64,000 nt of DNA from Candidatus Chryseobacterium colombiense (GTDB lineage Bacteria; Bacteroidota; Bacteroidia; Flavobacteriales; Weeksellaceae), in assembly GCA_029203185.1 (NCBI GenBank), contig CP119310.1, positions 2,170,001 through 2,234,000 on the forward strand, given 5' to 3'. The position numbers and the translations under genes are program-made. Each line of letters begins with the position of its first letter. Within the stretch, counting starts at the first letter, position 1. This document shows positions 7,204 through 16,261 of the stretch, one piece after another. The notes beneath the pieces are model-generated. The model had not been told where the DNA came from. It saw only the letters and a list, made by a program, of their open reading frames with translations, and did not search any database.

Positions 7204-8679
7204 ATGAATTCAGACAGCGACTTTATTAAAACGGTTTTCGGGTTAAAACTCAAACAACAGAGACAGAAGAAAAACTGGTCTTTGCAGGGCCTTGCATTGA
7301 AAACAGGATTATCAAAATCCTATCTGAATGAAATTGAAAACGGAAAAAAATACCCGAAGCATGATAAAATCATCCAGCTTTCCGAAGCATTAAACTGTAC
7401 TTTTGATGATCTGGTTTCTACAAAGCTTGATAAAAGCCTTGCCCCGTTTAATGAAATTCTGCAGTCTGATTTTTTTAAAGAAATTCCTTTGGAACTTTTC
7501 GGGATCAATAAAAACAATCTGATCAGCATTATCAGTGATGCGCCCAAAAAAGTGACCGCTTTCATCAATGCTTTAATTGAAATTTCACAGAATTATAATT
7601 TAGGAAAAGAAAGATTTTACTTTGCCGTATTACGGTCGTTTCAGGAATTATATGACAATTATTTTCCGGAAATTGAAGAAAAGGCATTGCTTTTTGCGGA
7701 AGAAAACCAATTAGAAATCAGTAAAAATTTACAGCCAGATATTTTAGAAAACATTTTGATTGAGAGATTTAATTACAGTATTCAATCTGAAAATTTCGAG
7801 CAATATGAAACTTTGGATAAACTCCGTTCTTTGTTTGTTCCTGAAAAGAAATTACTACTTTTAAACAGAAAATTAGAACAGGATCAGAAAACTTTTATTC
7901 TTGCTAAGGAAATAGGCTTCAATGTATTGGAACTTAAAATTCGCCCAAACACCTATTCATGGCTGGATTTTGGAAGTTTTGAAGAAATATTGAATAATTT
8001 TTACGCTTCTTATTTTGCAGGAGCATTATTGATTTCAAAAGAAGAAACTATCGAGAAAACTTCTGAATTCTTCCTGCAAAACGATTGGAATCCCTGTAAT
8101 TTTGAAAATCTGATTGAAAGTTTCACCCATTCCCCTGAAACATTCTATTATCGGTTAACCAACGTACTTTCTTCCGGATTGGGAATTAAGGATCTGTTTT
8201 ATTTATGTCTGGTCAAAAAGAAAAATTCAGATAAAATTCAGATTTTAAAAGAACTCCACTTAAATCACCAGCAAGCTCCACATGCGAATGCGACCAATGA
8301 ACATTATTGCAGAAGATGGATTGCCGTAAAAAATCTTCATCATTTAAAGGAAAATGAAACATTAACAGATGCCCAGATTTCACATTACAAAGATCAGGGT
8401 TTCAGTTACCTGGTAATTTCCACTTCCCAGAAAAACCCTTTCTCCGACGGGAGCAACCGAAGCTATTGTTTAGGGATTTTATTGAATTCTCAAACCATTA
8501 AAAAAATTAATTTCATCAAATCTCCTACTTTGAAAACCATTAATGTGGGAGTAACCTGTGAATCCTGCAGTATCGCCGATTGTGAAGTAAGGCAAGCTCC
8601 ACCAATCCGTTTAGAAAAGGAACACTTCAATTCCAGCATGAAGAATTCCATTGAAAAATTGAGGAAAGATATTTTGTAA
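7204..8679 (+). CDS. XRE-family short-chain fatty acid/acetate regulator (ScfR/RamB type)
   Basis: A 491-residue cytosolic transcription factor. Residues ~10-70 form an XRE helix-turn-helix (LKQQRQKKNWSLQGLA, then SKSYLNEIENG). The middle resembles the IrrE/ImmA-like metallopeptidase-fold domain of this family but shows no clear HExxH. The C-terminus ends with a Cys-rich GVTCESCSIADCEVRQAPP motif, as in the DUF2083 domain of ScfR/RamB/MccR proteins. Known relatives sense acyl-CoA or acetate status and control the glyoxylate, propionate or methylcitrate pathways. Divergent orientation to aceB-aceA and shared palindromes support a glyoxylate role. Whether it represses or activates cannot be read from the sequence. 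Confidence 0.85.
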   Translation: MNSDSDFIKTVFGLKLKQQRQKKNWSLQGLALKTGLSKSYLNEIENGKKYPKHDKIIQLSEALNCTFDDLVSTKLDKSLAPFNEILQSDFFKEIPLELFGINKNNLISIISDAPKKVTAFINALIEISQNYNLGKERFYFAVLRSFQELYDNYFPEIEEKALLFAEENQLEISKNLQPDILENILIERFNYSIQSENFEQYETLDKLRSLFVPEKKLLLLNRKLEQDQKTFILAKEIGFNVLELKIRPNTYSWLDFGSFEEILNNFYASYFAGALLISKEETIEKTSEFFLQNDWNPCNFENLIESFTHSPETFYYRLTNVLSSGLGIKDLFYLCLVKKKNSDKIQILKELHLNHQQAPHANATNEHYCRRWIAVKNLHHLKENETLTDAQISHYKDQGFSYLVISTSQKNPFSDGSNRSYCLGILLNSQTIKKINFIKSPTLKTINVGVTCESCSIADCEVRQAPPIRLEKEHFNSSMKNSIEKLRKDIL

Positions 8680-8735
8680 ATCTTTGTTCTGATGTTCTAT
8701 CTAAAATTTATATTTTAGTGTATTAAAACACACAA

Positions 8736-9389
8736 ATGATTTTAGATCTCTTATTCCCAAATCGTTGCATCCATTGCAACCGGATTATTGACGGCAATGT
8801 ATTTGTCTGCAATCTTTGTTTTGAGCAAATCCACTTCACTCATTTTAATTATTTTGAAAACAATTACCTGAAGGAAAGATGCAAATTACTATTTCCTGTT
8901 GAGAACGCTTTTGCTTTGATGCAGTTTGAAAAAGAGAACTTAAGCAGAAAAATTGTGCATGAGCTGAAATATAAAAACAGAGAAAAGATCGGAAAAATTC
9001 TTGCAGACTGGACCGCTGAACGATTAGATTTTAACAATAAAAAACCCGATTTACTGATTTCCGTTCCGCTGCATTCCAAAAAACTGAAAGAGAGAGGGTA
9101 TAATCAATTGCATTTATTTACCGAAACTTTATCTAAGTTTTATGAAATTCCTTTCAGTCATGATCTGATTAAAAGAAATCATTATTCAAAAGCTCAGGCT
9201 TTGAAAAATAAGCAACACCGCCTGGAAACTGAAAACACTTTTTCCATCACGCAAAATATTACAGGGAAACATATAGTATTAATTGATGATGTTTTCACCA
9301 CAGGAAATACGTTATCAACCATTGCCTGGGAAATATTAAATGCAGGAGATAACCAAGTAAGCGTTCTTGTTATGGCGATTGATGCTTAA
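8736..9389 (+). CDS. comF: ComF-family phosphoribosyltransferase-like protein
   Basis: A 217-residue ComF/GntX homologue. The N-terminus has a four-Cys zinc site (CIHCN, then CNLC), and the C-terminal half has the PRPP loop VLIDDVFTTGNT (~residues 180-191) of type I phosphoribosyltransferases. In Firmicutes and Haemophilus relatives are needed for DNA uptake; in Bacteroidota the role is unproven. It follows the regulator gene by 56 nt on the same strand but has no functional link to it that I can see. A run of 7-bp tandem repeats follows. Confidence 0.85.
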   Translation: MILDLLFPNRCIHCNRIIDGNVFVCNLCFEQIHFTHFNYFENNYLKERCKLLFPVENAFALMQFEKENLSRKIVHELKYKNREKIGKILADWTAERLDFNNKKPDLLISVPLHSKKLKERGYNQLHLFTETLSKFYEIPFSHDLIKRNHYSKAQALKNKQHRLETENTFSITQNITGKHIVLIDDVFTTGNTLSTIAWEILNAGDNQVSVLVMAIDA

Positions 9390-9424
9390 ACCATGAGGTT
9401 CGGGTTTCGAGATTCGTGATCCGT

Positions 9425-9463
9425 GATTTGAGATTTGAGATTTGAGATTTGAGATTTGAGATT
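9425..9463 (+). repeat. 7-bp tandem repeat (GATTTGA) x5.6
   Basis: Five perfect copies of GATTTGA plus a partial sixth, in the intergenic space after comF. It is flanked by looser variants (for example GATTCGTGATCCGT before it). Likely slippage-prone filler; no gene overlaps it. Confidence 0.9.
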
Positions 9464-9536
9464 CTGGTTTAATTTGTGAGATATAAAATTTCAACTCTAT
9501 TTTCTGAAATCTTTTTCTTAATTTTCCGGCAAACTA

Positions 9537-10229
9537 ATGATAATGTCCAATCTTATTTTACTGCACGGAGCTTTAGGCCACACTGAAGTTTTTGAATCTT
9601 TTAAAGAAGAGCTTTCAAAATATTTTACTGTTTACACTCCTTTATTTTCAGGACACGGAGATGTTCAACTTCCCCAAAACGGGATCAGTATTGAAAAGTA
9701 CACTCAGGAATTAAAGGAATTTATTGCTCAGAAAAATCTGAATGATGTCTATATTTTCGGACATAGTATGGGCGGTTACGTTGCACTTTGTTATGCAATG
9801 GAGAATTCTGCCTCAGTCAACTCCATTATGACATTGGGTACAAAATTCGACTGGACAGAAGAGCAGGCCTTGAAAGAAAGCAAAATGCTCAATCCTGAAG
9901 TCATTGCAGAAAAAATTCCAAAATATGCAGAATCATTAGAAAAACAACACGGTCCAAAATGGAAACAGTTACTTCCAGCTATTGCAGACATGATGGTTTC
10001 CTTAGGAAAAAATCCACCGTTGAAAAATAAGCTGTCAACCATTAATATCCCTGTTCAGATCATGGTTGGAGACAAAGACAATATGGTAACGTTGGAAGAA
10101 AGTATGGAAGTTTACAGAAGTCTTCCGAATGCAAAATTGGCCGTACTTCCCGACACAAAGCATCCGATGGATAAAGTAAGACCAAATTTATTATTAGATT
10201 TAATGAAAGATTTCTGGAGTCTTTCTTAA
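9537..10229 (+). CDS. Alpha/beta hydrolase
   Basis: A 230-residue alpha/beta hydrolase fold enzyme. The LLHGALGH oxyanion segment is at the N-terminus, the nucleophile elbow GHSMGG is at ~residues 80-85, the acid is probably the Asp of VGDKDNM (~178), and the base is the His of DTKHPMD (~209). No signal peptide is visible, so it should be cytosolic. The substrate cannot be told; esterase or carboxylesterase-like activity is the default guess. ATGs at 9537 and 9543 are both plausible starts. The gene ends one base before the upp stop on the other strand, so the two are convergent and abutting. Confidence 0.8.
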   Translation: MIMSNLILLHGALGHTEVFESFKEELSKYFTVYTPLFSGHGDVQLPQNGISIEKYTQELKEFIAQKNLNDVYIFGHSMGGYVALCYAMENSASVNSIMTLGTKFDWTEEQALKESKMLNPEVIAEKIPKYAESLEKQHGPKWKQLLPAIADMMVSLGKNPPLKNKLSTINIPVQIMVGDKDNMVTLEESMEVYRSLPNAKLAVLPDTKHPMDKVRPNLLLDLMKDFWSLS

Positions 10230-10230
10230 A

Positions 10231-10881
10231 TTACCTTTGAAGTTTTTCTCCATAACTTAAATCTCCGGCATCTCCTAATCCCGGTGTGATATAGCCTTTT
10301 GAAGTTAAATTTTCATCAATTGCTCCTACCCATATTTTTGCATTAGGATATGCTTTTTCTATGGTTTCAACCCCTTGTCTTGAAGCAATAGCCGCAACAA
10401 TATGAAGCTCGGTCGGATTTCCGTTGGTTAATAAATCTTTGATCGCTTCAATTAAAGATGCTCCAGTTGCCAACATCGGATCTGCTACAATTAAAGGTCT
10501 GCCTTCGATATTCGGACAGGTTAAATAATCCTGTTTAATAGAAAAATAATCATTAGCATCATGTTTCCTATAGGCCGCTACAAAACCGCAATCCGCTTTA
10601 TCAAGATAATTTAAAATCCCTTCAAATAAAGGAACTCCTGCTCTTAATATGGTTGTAATGACTGGCTGAACTGCTATTTCTTTTACCTTTATTGTATCTA
10701 AAGGGGTCTGAATTTCAATTTCTTTCTGTTCTAAACTTTTACTGATTTCAAAAGCCGCAATTTCCCCGATTCTTTCCATATTTCTACGGAATCGCATTCG
10801 ATCGTGCTGGATTTCAATATTTCTAAGTTCATTAATCCAGGAATTTACCAGAGAAAAATTTTGCGACAAAATAGTAAGCAT
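10231..10881 (-). CDS. upp: Uracil phosphoribosyltransferase
   Basis: A 216-residue pyrimidine salvage enzyme that makes UMP from uracil and PRPP. The PRPP-binding loop VADPMLATGASL (~residues 131-142), the ILRAGVPLFEG block (~81-91) and the C-terminal uracil-binding GLGDAGDLSYG motif are all present. Length is that of the family. A TAATTTTG promoter element lies 47 nt upstream. There is no linked uracil permease gene. The assignment is secure. Confidence 0.96.
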   Translation of the reverse strand: MLTILSQNFSLVNSWINELRNIEIQHDRMRFRRNMERIGEIAAFEISKSLEQKEIEIQTPLDTIKVKEIAVQPVITTILRAGVPLFEGILNYLDKADCGFVAAYRKHDANDYFSIKQDYLTCPNIEGRPLIVADPMLATGASLIEAIKDLLTNGNPTELHIVAAIASRQGVETIEKAYPNAKIWVGAIDENLTSKGYITPGLGDAGDLSYGEKLQR

Positions 10882-10927
10882 GAATATTTAATTTTATTTT
10901 AAGGGAAATAATTACTTTAAATCACTG

Positions 10928-10935
10928 CAAAATTA
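10928..10935 (-). promoter_or_regulatory. Promoter -7 element (TAATTTTG) of upp
   Basis: Exact TAnnTTTG match on the minus strand, 47 nt before the upp ATG. Confidence 0.55.
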
Positions 10936-11016
10936 CAAATTTGATATTGAAATTTATCAGAAATAATTATATTTATAGGAGTTCCAGAACCATAGAAAAC
11001 AAAATATTTAACAAAG

Positions 11017-14000
11017 ATGAAAAGCCTTATCACGGGCAAAATAGTGCCTGAATTCATTAAAGATGAAACGCTTCCCCTACTTTTAACCCCTACTTTTAAT
11101 CAGTATAAAGATAAAACTGCCTTCATTTTTGGGGGCAGAAAACTCACCTATCACGAATTGGATAACTGGAGCAACTCGATTGCCTTACAACTTCAGAATG
11201 CAGGCATAAAGCCTGGTGACTGTGTAGGAATATGGTATCCAAGAAGTCTTGAGCTTCCGGTTGCCATTCTCGGTATTTTAAAAGCCGGAGCCGCGTATGT
11301 TCCGCTTGACAGAGAAATGCCGGAAGATAGAATTAAAAAAGTTTTTACAGATATTAATGTTAAAACCTATTTTTCAGATACTGATGCCCATATCCACTGT
11401 CATCCTTTATCCATTGCACCTCAACCGGAGGCTCTTGTTGAAGCACCGTTAATAAGCAATTCACCGGACAATTGGGCTTATGTTTTATTTACTTCCGGAA
11501 GTACAGGAAACCCCAAAGGAATCCCTATTTCCCATCGAAATATATGTCACTTAATAAGATCTGAGGAAGATTTTATTCAAATAAAAGATACCGATATTGT
11601 ATATCAAGGGTTTTCAGTTTCTTTTGACATGTGGTGTGAAGAAGTCTGGATCAGCCTTTTTTCAGGAGCAACGATCTGGATTGCCGATGCATTTACGGTG
11701 AAAGCCATTGATGAATTGAGTGATGTTTTAACTAAAAATAAAATCACGATTCTTCATGCTGTTCCGAGTATTTTGGCGATTATTGATGAAGTTCCATCCA
11801 TTCGGTTGATCAATACCGGCGGAGAAGCCTGTACAAAACAGGTTCAGGAAAAATGGGCAAAACCCTACAGAACATTTATCAACAGCTATGGTCCGACGGA
11901 AACTACGGTTTCTTCCAACATGGCTATTTTAAACAGTCAGGAAGAATTAACAATTGGCGGACCTTTGCCCAATTATCACCTCGCTGTAGTGGATGAACAG
12001 ATGAACATTGTACCGCGTGGTGAACGTGGTGAAATGATCATTTCCGGACCGGGAGTAAGTAAAGGATATTTCAATCTCCCTGAACTTACCGCACAAAAAT
12101 TCTTACCCAATCCTTTTGAAGAGCTTCCCGGAGACACTATTTATAAGACCGGTGATGCTGTCATCATTCGGGAAAATGGCTTTATTGATTTCCAGGGGAG
12201 AATTGATGACCAGATCAAACTGAGAGGTTACAGAATTGAATTGGGAGAAATTGAATCAAGACTGAATCAACTGCCCAATGTTTCTTCTGCTGCCGTAGCT
12301 GTAAAAGAAGATTCGAACGGACAGGGTCAATTAGTTGGTTACACCGTAATGAATAATGAAAATTCTTTCAATGAAAGTGAAATGCGAAAAGAACTGGCAA
12401 AATTTTTAGCGCCTTATATGGTCCCAATCTCGATAGTAAAATTGAGAGAAATGCCAAGAATGCCGAGCGGAAAAATCGACAAAAAAAGACTTCCGATTCC
12501 GGAAAGCTTTATCGCTCATGAAAACAATGAAGAAATTACATTTGATAGTAATGCGTCTGTTGAGAACAAGCTTTTACAGGTATTACAATGGGTTTTCCCC
12601 GGTAAAGAAATCAATTTAAATCAGGATTTTTTTACAGATCTTGGCGGACATTCTTTGTTGGCAGCAACATTGGTTTCTCATTTAAGACAAAAAGCAGGCA
12701 TTCCTTACGCTTCTTTGAAAGATATTTATGAAAACCGCCCAATTTCAGCCTATGCAGACTGTTTAAAAAACAGACATGAGCAAACGAAAGAGCAGGAACC
12801 TTTTCAAAGGGTTTCAACCTTACAGTATTATTTGTGTAACATTGCTCAGACAGTAAGTTTATTAGTTGTTTTTTCACTATTGAGTTTACAGATTTTCTTT
12901 CCTTATTTAAGTTATTATTATTTTCAGGATAACGGATACGGAACTTCTTTTGCTTTATTGAGTGCCATTCTTTTATATACTTTAATTCCACCAGTTTATT
13001 CAATCATTATTTTACTAACAAAATGGCTGGTAATCGGAAAAATCAAAGAAGGAGATTATCCGCTTTGGGGTTGGTATTATTTCAGATGGTGGCTTTGGAA
13101 AACGGTTAAAAGACTGATGCCGTCAGAATTTATTGTAGAAACGCCTTTGTATCCGAAATACCTAAAGTTACTGGGAGTAAAAGTTCACCCGAGTGCACAA
13201 CTGAGCTTATTACCTATCGCTGCAGAAGATCTGGTAACCATCGATGAAAATGTAAATACAAGTTCAGGTTGCAGTATCGATAATGCTTCGGTGGAAAACG
13301 GAATTTTAAGAATAAGAAAAGTTCATATCAAAGCGCATGCTTATTTAGGTTCCTCTGCAATTGTCTGTGGTGATACGGTAATTGAGGAATTTGGAGAATT
13401 ACAGGATTTAAGCTGTCTCAATGAAGGACAGAAAATTGGTTATGGAGAGATCTGGAACGGCAGTCCTGCTGAAAGGCTTAGAATGAAAGAAGGGAAAGAG
13501 CTCGAAGTTCCGAAACTAAGCTCTGCTTCAAAGAGAAATAGATACTCACTGATTTACCTTTGCTCACTTTTCTTTTTTCCTTTGCTGATCGTTTTACCAT
13601 TAGCTCCGACTTTATATACTTTATATTATCTGGACGAACGTGCTTCGGACTATAATTTCTCGTATTTATGGCAGGCTCCGATTCTTGCAACGATATATAT
13701 TTTATTATTTATTTTAATTGTAAGTATGATCTCCAGAGTTTTGCAATATAAAATGAAACCTGGAATTTATCCTGTTTACAGCTTCACTTACTATCGAAAA
13801 TGGATGAAAGATCAGATTTTCAACCTTTCGCTAATTGTTGTCCATCCTCTTTTTGCCTCTATTTATATCAGTAAATTCTATAGAATGATGGGCTCCAAAG
13901 TGGGAAAAAACTCAGAAATATCAACAGCCAGCGATGTTTCACATCATTTACTGGAAATCGGAGAAGGATCTTTTATTGCGGATGCCGTGATTTTAGGAGA

Positions 14001-14931
14001 GCATGATGTAAGAAATGAAAAATTAATTTTAGCCAAAACCAAAATCGGCAACAACAGCTTCGTAGGAAACAGCGGACTGATTCCTCAAGGTTATGAATTG
14101 GGTGACAATATGCTGATTGGTGTTTTAAGTAAAGCTCCTACTGAAGAACAGCTTGAAAATTCAACAGAAAAAGACTGGTTCGGTTCTCCGCCTATCGGAC
14201 TTCCGATAAGACAGAAATCTGATGTTTTTAAAGACAATTTAACCTTTAATCCATCCTTAAAATTGAGAATTGCGAGAGGTTTGGTTGAAGGGATCAGAAT
14301 TATTCTTCCACAAACAGTAGTCATTATTTGCAGCGTCATCTACATTGCTTATACAAGTAATTACATGGAAGGAAGAATTCATCATTTGCTTTTATTTTCC
14401 CCATTTTATTATCTGGGAATTGTGGCGCTTCCTTCATTTTTCTTCACTGTTGTATTGAAATGGATTTTTATCGGAAAGTATAAAAAAACAGAAATGCCGA
14501 TGTACAGCTTACAAGTCTGGCTAAGCGAAGGAATTACAACACTTTACGAAGCACTCCCTGTTCAGTTTTTTCTGGATTTTTTAAGAGGAACTATGTGGCT
14601 GCCTTTCTTTATGAGATTTTTAGGAGTGAAAATCGGTAAAAAAGTATGGCTAAATACTACAGATATTACGGAATTCGATATGGTAACCATTGGCGACGAA
14701 TCCATGCTGAATGAAGATTGTGGCCCTCAAACGCATCTTTTTGAAGACAGAATTATGAAAATCGGAAGCGTTAAAATTGGGAAACAAACGACTATTAATT
14801 CAAGAACGATTATTTTATATGATACTGAAATTGGAGACCACGTGAATATTGACCCTCTTTCTCTGGTGATGAAAGGTGAAGTTTTATCTGATGAGACATC
14901 ATGGCATGGAAGTCCAATCCGGGGAAAGTAG
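11017..14931 (+). CDS. Pls/PosA-type single-module non-ribosomal peptide synthetase with membrane-bound C-terminal domains
   Basis: A 1304-residue protein. An adenylation domain (~residues 20-500) has the core motifs LFTSGSTGNPKG, NSYGPTETTV, YKTGD, LRGYRIELGEIE and PSGKID. A carrier domain follows with DLGGHSL and Ser546 as the phosphopantetheine site. The rest (~600-1304) has six membrane segments (about 611-635, 645-675, 846-872, 886-908, 1093-1112, 1128-1150) alternating with three soluble blocks rich in hexapeptide-like repeats. This A-T-membrane layout is that of epsilon-poly-lysine synthetase (Pls, ~1300 residues), which links amino acids by isopeptide bonds with no thioesterase. Aligned by eye to GrsA, the specificity residues are D-M-E-H-I-T-S-V-S-K. 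Glu at position 239 suggests a basic diamino acid (inferred). The product is unknown. Confidence 0.9.
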   Translation: MKSLITGKIVPEFIKDETLPLLLTPTFNQYKDKTAFIFGGRKLTYHELDNWSNSIALQLQNAGIKPGDCVGIWYPRSLELPVAILGILKAGAAYVPLDREMPEDRIKKVFTDINVKTYFSDTDAHIHCHPLSIAPQPEALVEAPLISNSPDNWAYVLFTSGSTGNPKGIPISHRNICHLIRSEEDFIQIKDTDIVYQGFSVSFDMWCEEVWISLFSGATIWIADAFTVKAIDELSDVLTKNKITILHAVPSILAIIDEVPSIRLINTGGEACTKQVQEKWAKPYRTFINSYGPTETTVSSNMAILNSQEELTIGGPLPNYHLAVVDEQMNIVPRGERGEMIISGPGVSKGYFNLPELTAQKFLPNPFEELPGDTIYKTGDAVIIRENGFIDFQGRIDDQIKLRGYRIELGEIESRLNQLPNVSSAAVAVKEDSNGQGQLVGYTVMNNENSFNESEMRKELAKFLAPYMVPISIVKLREMPRMPSGKIDKKRLPIPESFIAHENNEEITFDSNASVENKLLQVLQWVFPGKEINLNQDFFTDLGGHSLLAATLVSHLRQKAGIPYASLKDIYENRPISAYADCLKNRHEQTKEQEPFQRVSTLQYYLCNIAQTVSLLVVFSLLSLQIFFPYLSYYYFQDNGYGTSFALLSAILLYTLIPPVYSIIILLTKWLVIGKIKEGDYPLWGWYYFRWWLWKTVKRLMPSEFIVETPLYPKYLKLLGVKVHPSAQLSLLPIAAEDLVTIDENVNTSSGCSIDNASVENGILRIRKVHIKAHAYLGSSAIVCGDTVIEEFGELQDLSCLNEGQKIGYGEIWNGSPAERLRMKEGKELEVPKLSSASKRNRYSLIYLCSLFFFPLLIVLPLAPTLYTLYYLDERASDYNFSYLWQAPILATIYILLFILIVSMISRVLQYKMKPGIYPVYSFTYYRKWMKDQIFNLSLIVVHPLFASIYISKFYRMMGSKVGKNSEISTASDVSHHLLEIGEGSFIADAVILGEHDVRNEKLILAKTKIGNNSFVGNSGLIPQGYELGDNMLIGVLSKAPTEEQLENSTEKDWFGSPPIGLPIRQKSDVFKDNLTFNPSLKLRIARGLVEGIRIILPQTVVIICSVIYIAYTSNYMEGRIHHLLLFSPFYYLGIVALPSFFFTVVLKWIFIGKYKKTEMPMYSLQVWLSEGITTLYEALPVQFFLDFLRGTMWLPFFMRFLGVKIGKKVWLNTTDITEFDMVTIGDESMLNEDCGPQTHLFEDRIMKIGSVKIGKQTTINSRTIILYDTEIGDHVNIDPLSLVMKGEVLSDETSWHGSPIRGK

Positions 14932-14940
14932 CTTACTATT

Positions 14941-14991
14941 AGATCCTTCGTGAATTTCGTTCGCAGATTTACAATCTGTGCTCAGGATGAC
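14941..14991 (-). repeat. Variant dispersed repeat, left member of an inverted pair
   Basis: Starts AGATCCTTCG and ends GCTCAGGATGACA, matching the two ends of the reverse complement of the 15058-15085 repeat. About 29 nt replace the short centre. The two copies face each other across 66 nt downstream of the synthetase gene. Confidence 0.6.
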
Positions 14992-15057
14992 ATCGCTAAT
15001 ACTAACTTTTTAATTTTGAATAATTTGATATTAAGAATATACAGAATAATTGGCCGG

Positions 15058-15085
15058 TGTCATCGTGAGCTTGTCGAAGGATCTC
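15058..15085 (+). repeat. 28-nt dispersed repeat, right member of an inverted pair
   Basis: Begins TGTCATCGTGAGC and ends GGATCTC. It aligns without gaps with 40571-40598 and with the minus-strand copy at 741-768. With the copy at 14941 it could form a stem-loop in RNA. Confidence 0.75.
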
Positions 15086-15129
15086 ATATTAACTATCAAA
15101 TTATACATTTTAACTAAATAAACTTCGTC

Positions 15130-15612
15130 ATGAATTACAATATTAGAAAAATAAAAATCTCAGAAAACCTCGCTATTGTCGATGAACTGGTAGGAGAACT
15201 TCATATTTCAGAAAAAGAAATGAATGAAAAAACTGCAGACTGGAGCTTAATTCGTGAAAATTATCTGCGTTTTATGTCTGATTGTGAAGAAGAAAACGAC
15301 GGAACATTCCTTATCGCTGAAATCGAAGGAAAGGCAATCGGATTTATTTTTGGATATATTGATGAAAAAGATGACAGTAATTTTGAACTTGGCGATGCCA
15401 ATGATTTGTATGTTTCGGAAGGTTACGTGAAGAAGGAATACAGGAAACATGGAATTTACTCCGCACTCAATCAGGCTTTTGAGGAAACTTACAAAGATTA
15501 TAATATCCGGAAAATTTACCGTTATACTCTATGCAATAACCATACGATGCAAAGCTGGCTGGATAAGCAGGGATATCGACCGGTGAGAATTGTATATGAA
15601 AAATGGCTGTAA
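15130..15612 (+). CDS. GNAT-family N-acetyltransferase
   Basis: A 160-residue GNAT acetyltransferase. The acetyl-CoA-binding region is LYVSEGYVKKEYRKHGIYSALN (~residues 99-120), with an Arg-Lys-His-Gly variant of the usual R/Q-x-x-G-x-G/A loop. A C-terminal GYRPVRIVYEKWL strand follows, and an acidic loop is around residues 55-80. The acceptor is unknown. The gene lies 198 nt downstream of the Pls-type synthetase, after a repeat pair, and its stop abuts that of the convergent phosphopantetheinyl transferase without a base between. Modification of the peptide product is one possibility, inferred from position only. Confidence 0.75.
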   Translation: MNYNIRKIKISENLAIVDELVGELHISEKEMNEKTADWSLIRENYLRFMSDCEEENDGTFLIAEIEGKAIGFIFGYIDEKDDSNFELGDANDLYVSEGYVKKEYRKHGIYSALNQAFEETYKDYNIRKIYRYTLCNNHTMQSWLDKQGYRPVRIVYEKWL

Positions 15613-16254
15613 CTAAAAAACGATTTCTTCTCTATTTAATTGGGTAATTTCCTGATCCGTTGCGATATAGGTGATTGAATTTTCGGAAATATCTAATTCT
15701 TTAGTAAAATATTTTCCATCATTAATCTGAACAACATTTTTGTGCGCATCAATCAATTGTAATTCGTAAGAAATTCCTAACCCCAAAGCTTTTAAAACAG
15801 CTTCTTTTTTAGTCCATATCTCATAAAAAGCAGTATGGGGACTTAGCTGCTGATTAATAAACTCCTTTTCATTTGCATGAAGAAAATCGTCATAAATATT
15901 GACATCTAAAGGCTTTATTAATTCAGAATCAATACCGCATTGTTTTTTTCTTGCAGCACAAACAATGGAAAAACTTTCATGGTGAGAAGAACTGAAATTA
16001 ATTTCCAATCCTTTAAAATAAGGTCTAGAAAAAGAATCTTTCTGGTATAAATTCCAAAAAAAATTCTGGTCAGGAAGCATTTTCCTAACCAGAATTTCTA
16101 ATAATAATTTTGAAATCATTCTTGATGATCTGTCATTCGTATCCTGATACTTATTGACGGATTTCACAAGATTTTCGGGAAGTTGTGAAAATAATTCTTC
16201 CAGTCTTTCTGAATTATTTTTATTCAGGAAACTGTAGGCTACCCAAACTTCCAT
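15613..16254 (-). CDS. Sfp-type 4'-phosphopantetheinyl transferase
   Basis: About 213 residues from the ATG at 16254, where the sequence starts MEVWVAYSFL as is usual for the family. A longer frame to 16287 would overlap der. The signature CGIDSELIKP (~residues 107-116) with its Mg-binding Asp and Glu, and the partner WTKKEAVLKALGLG (~151-164), identify an Sfp/AcpT-class enzyme. It transfers the phosphopantetheine arm of CoA to a Ser of carrier proteins. The nearest client is the carrier domain of the synthetase at 11017-14931. It lies 7 nt downstream of der on the same strand, so it is probably cotranscribed with it. Confidence 0.88.
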   Translation of the reverse strand: MEVWVAYSFLNKNNSERLEELFSQLPENLVKSVNKYQDTNDRSSRMISKLLLEILVRKMLPDQNFFWNLYQKDSFSRPYFKGLEINFSSSHHESFSIVCAARKKQCGIDSELIKPLDVNIYDDFLHANEKEFINQQLSPHTAFYEIWTKKEAVLKALGLGISYELQLIDAHKNVVQINDGKYFTKELDISENSITYIATDQEITQLNREEIVF

Positions 16255-16261
16255 GAATGAT

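Noticed and set aside
9425..9463. CRISPR-like array
   Set aside because: It is a simple contiguous 7-bp tandem repeat without spacers; no cas genes are in the window.
12632..13003. 123-residue minus-strand open frame
   Set aside because: It lies wholly within the Pls-type synthetase in another frame and resembles no family; it is a shadow of an AT-rich long gene.
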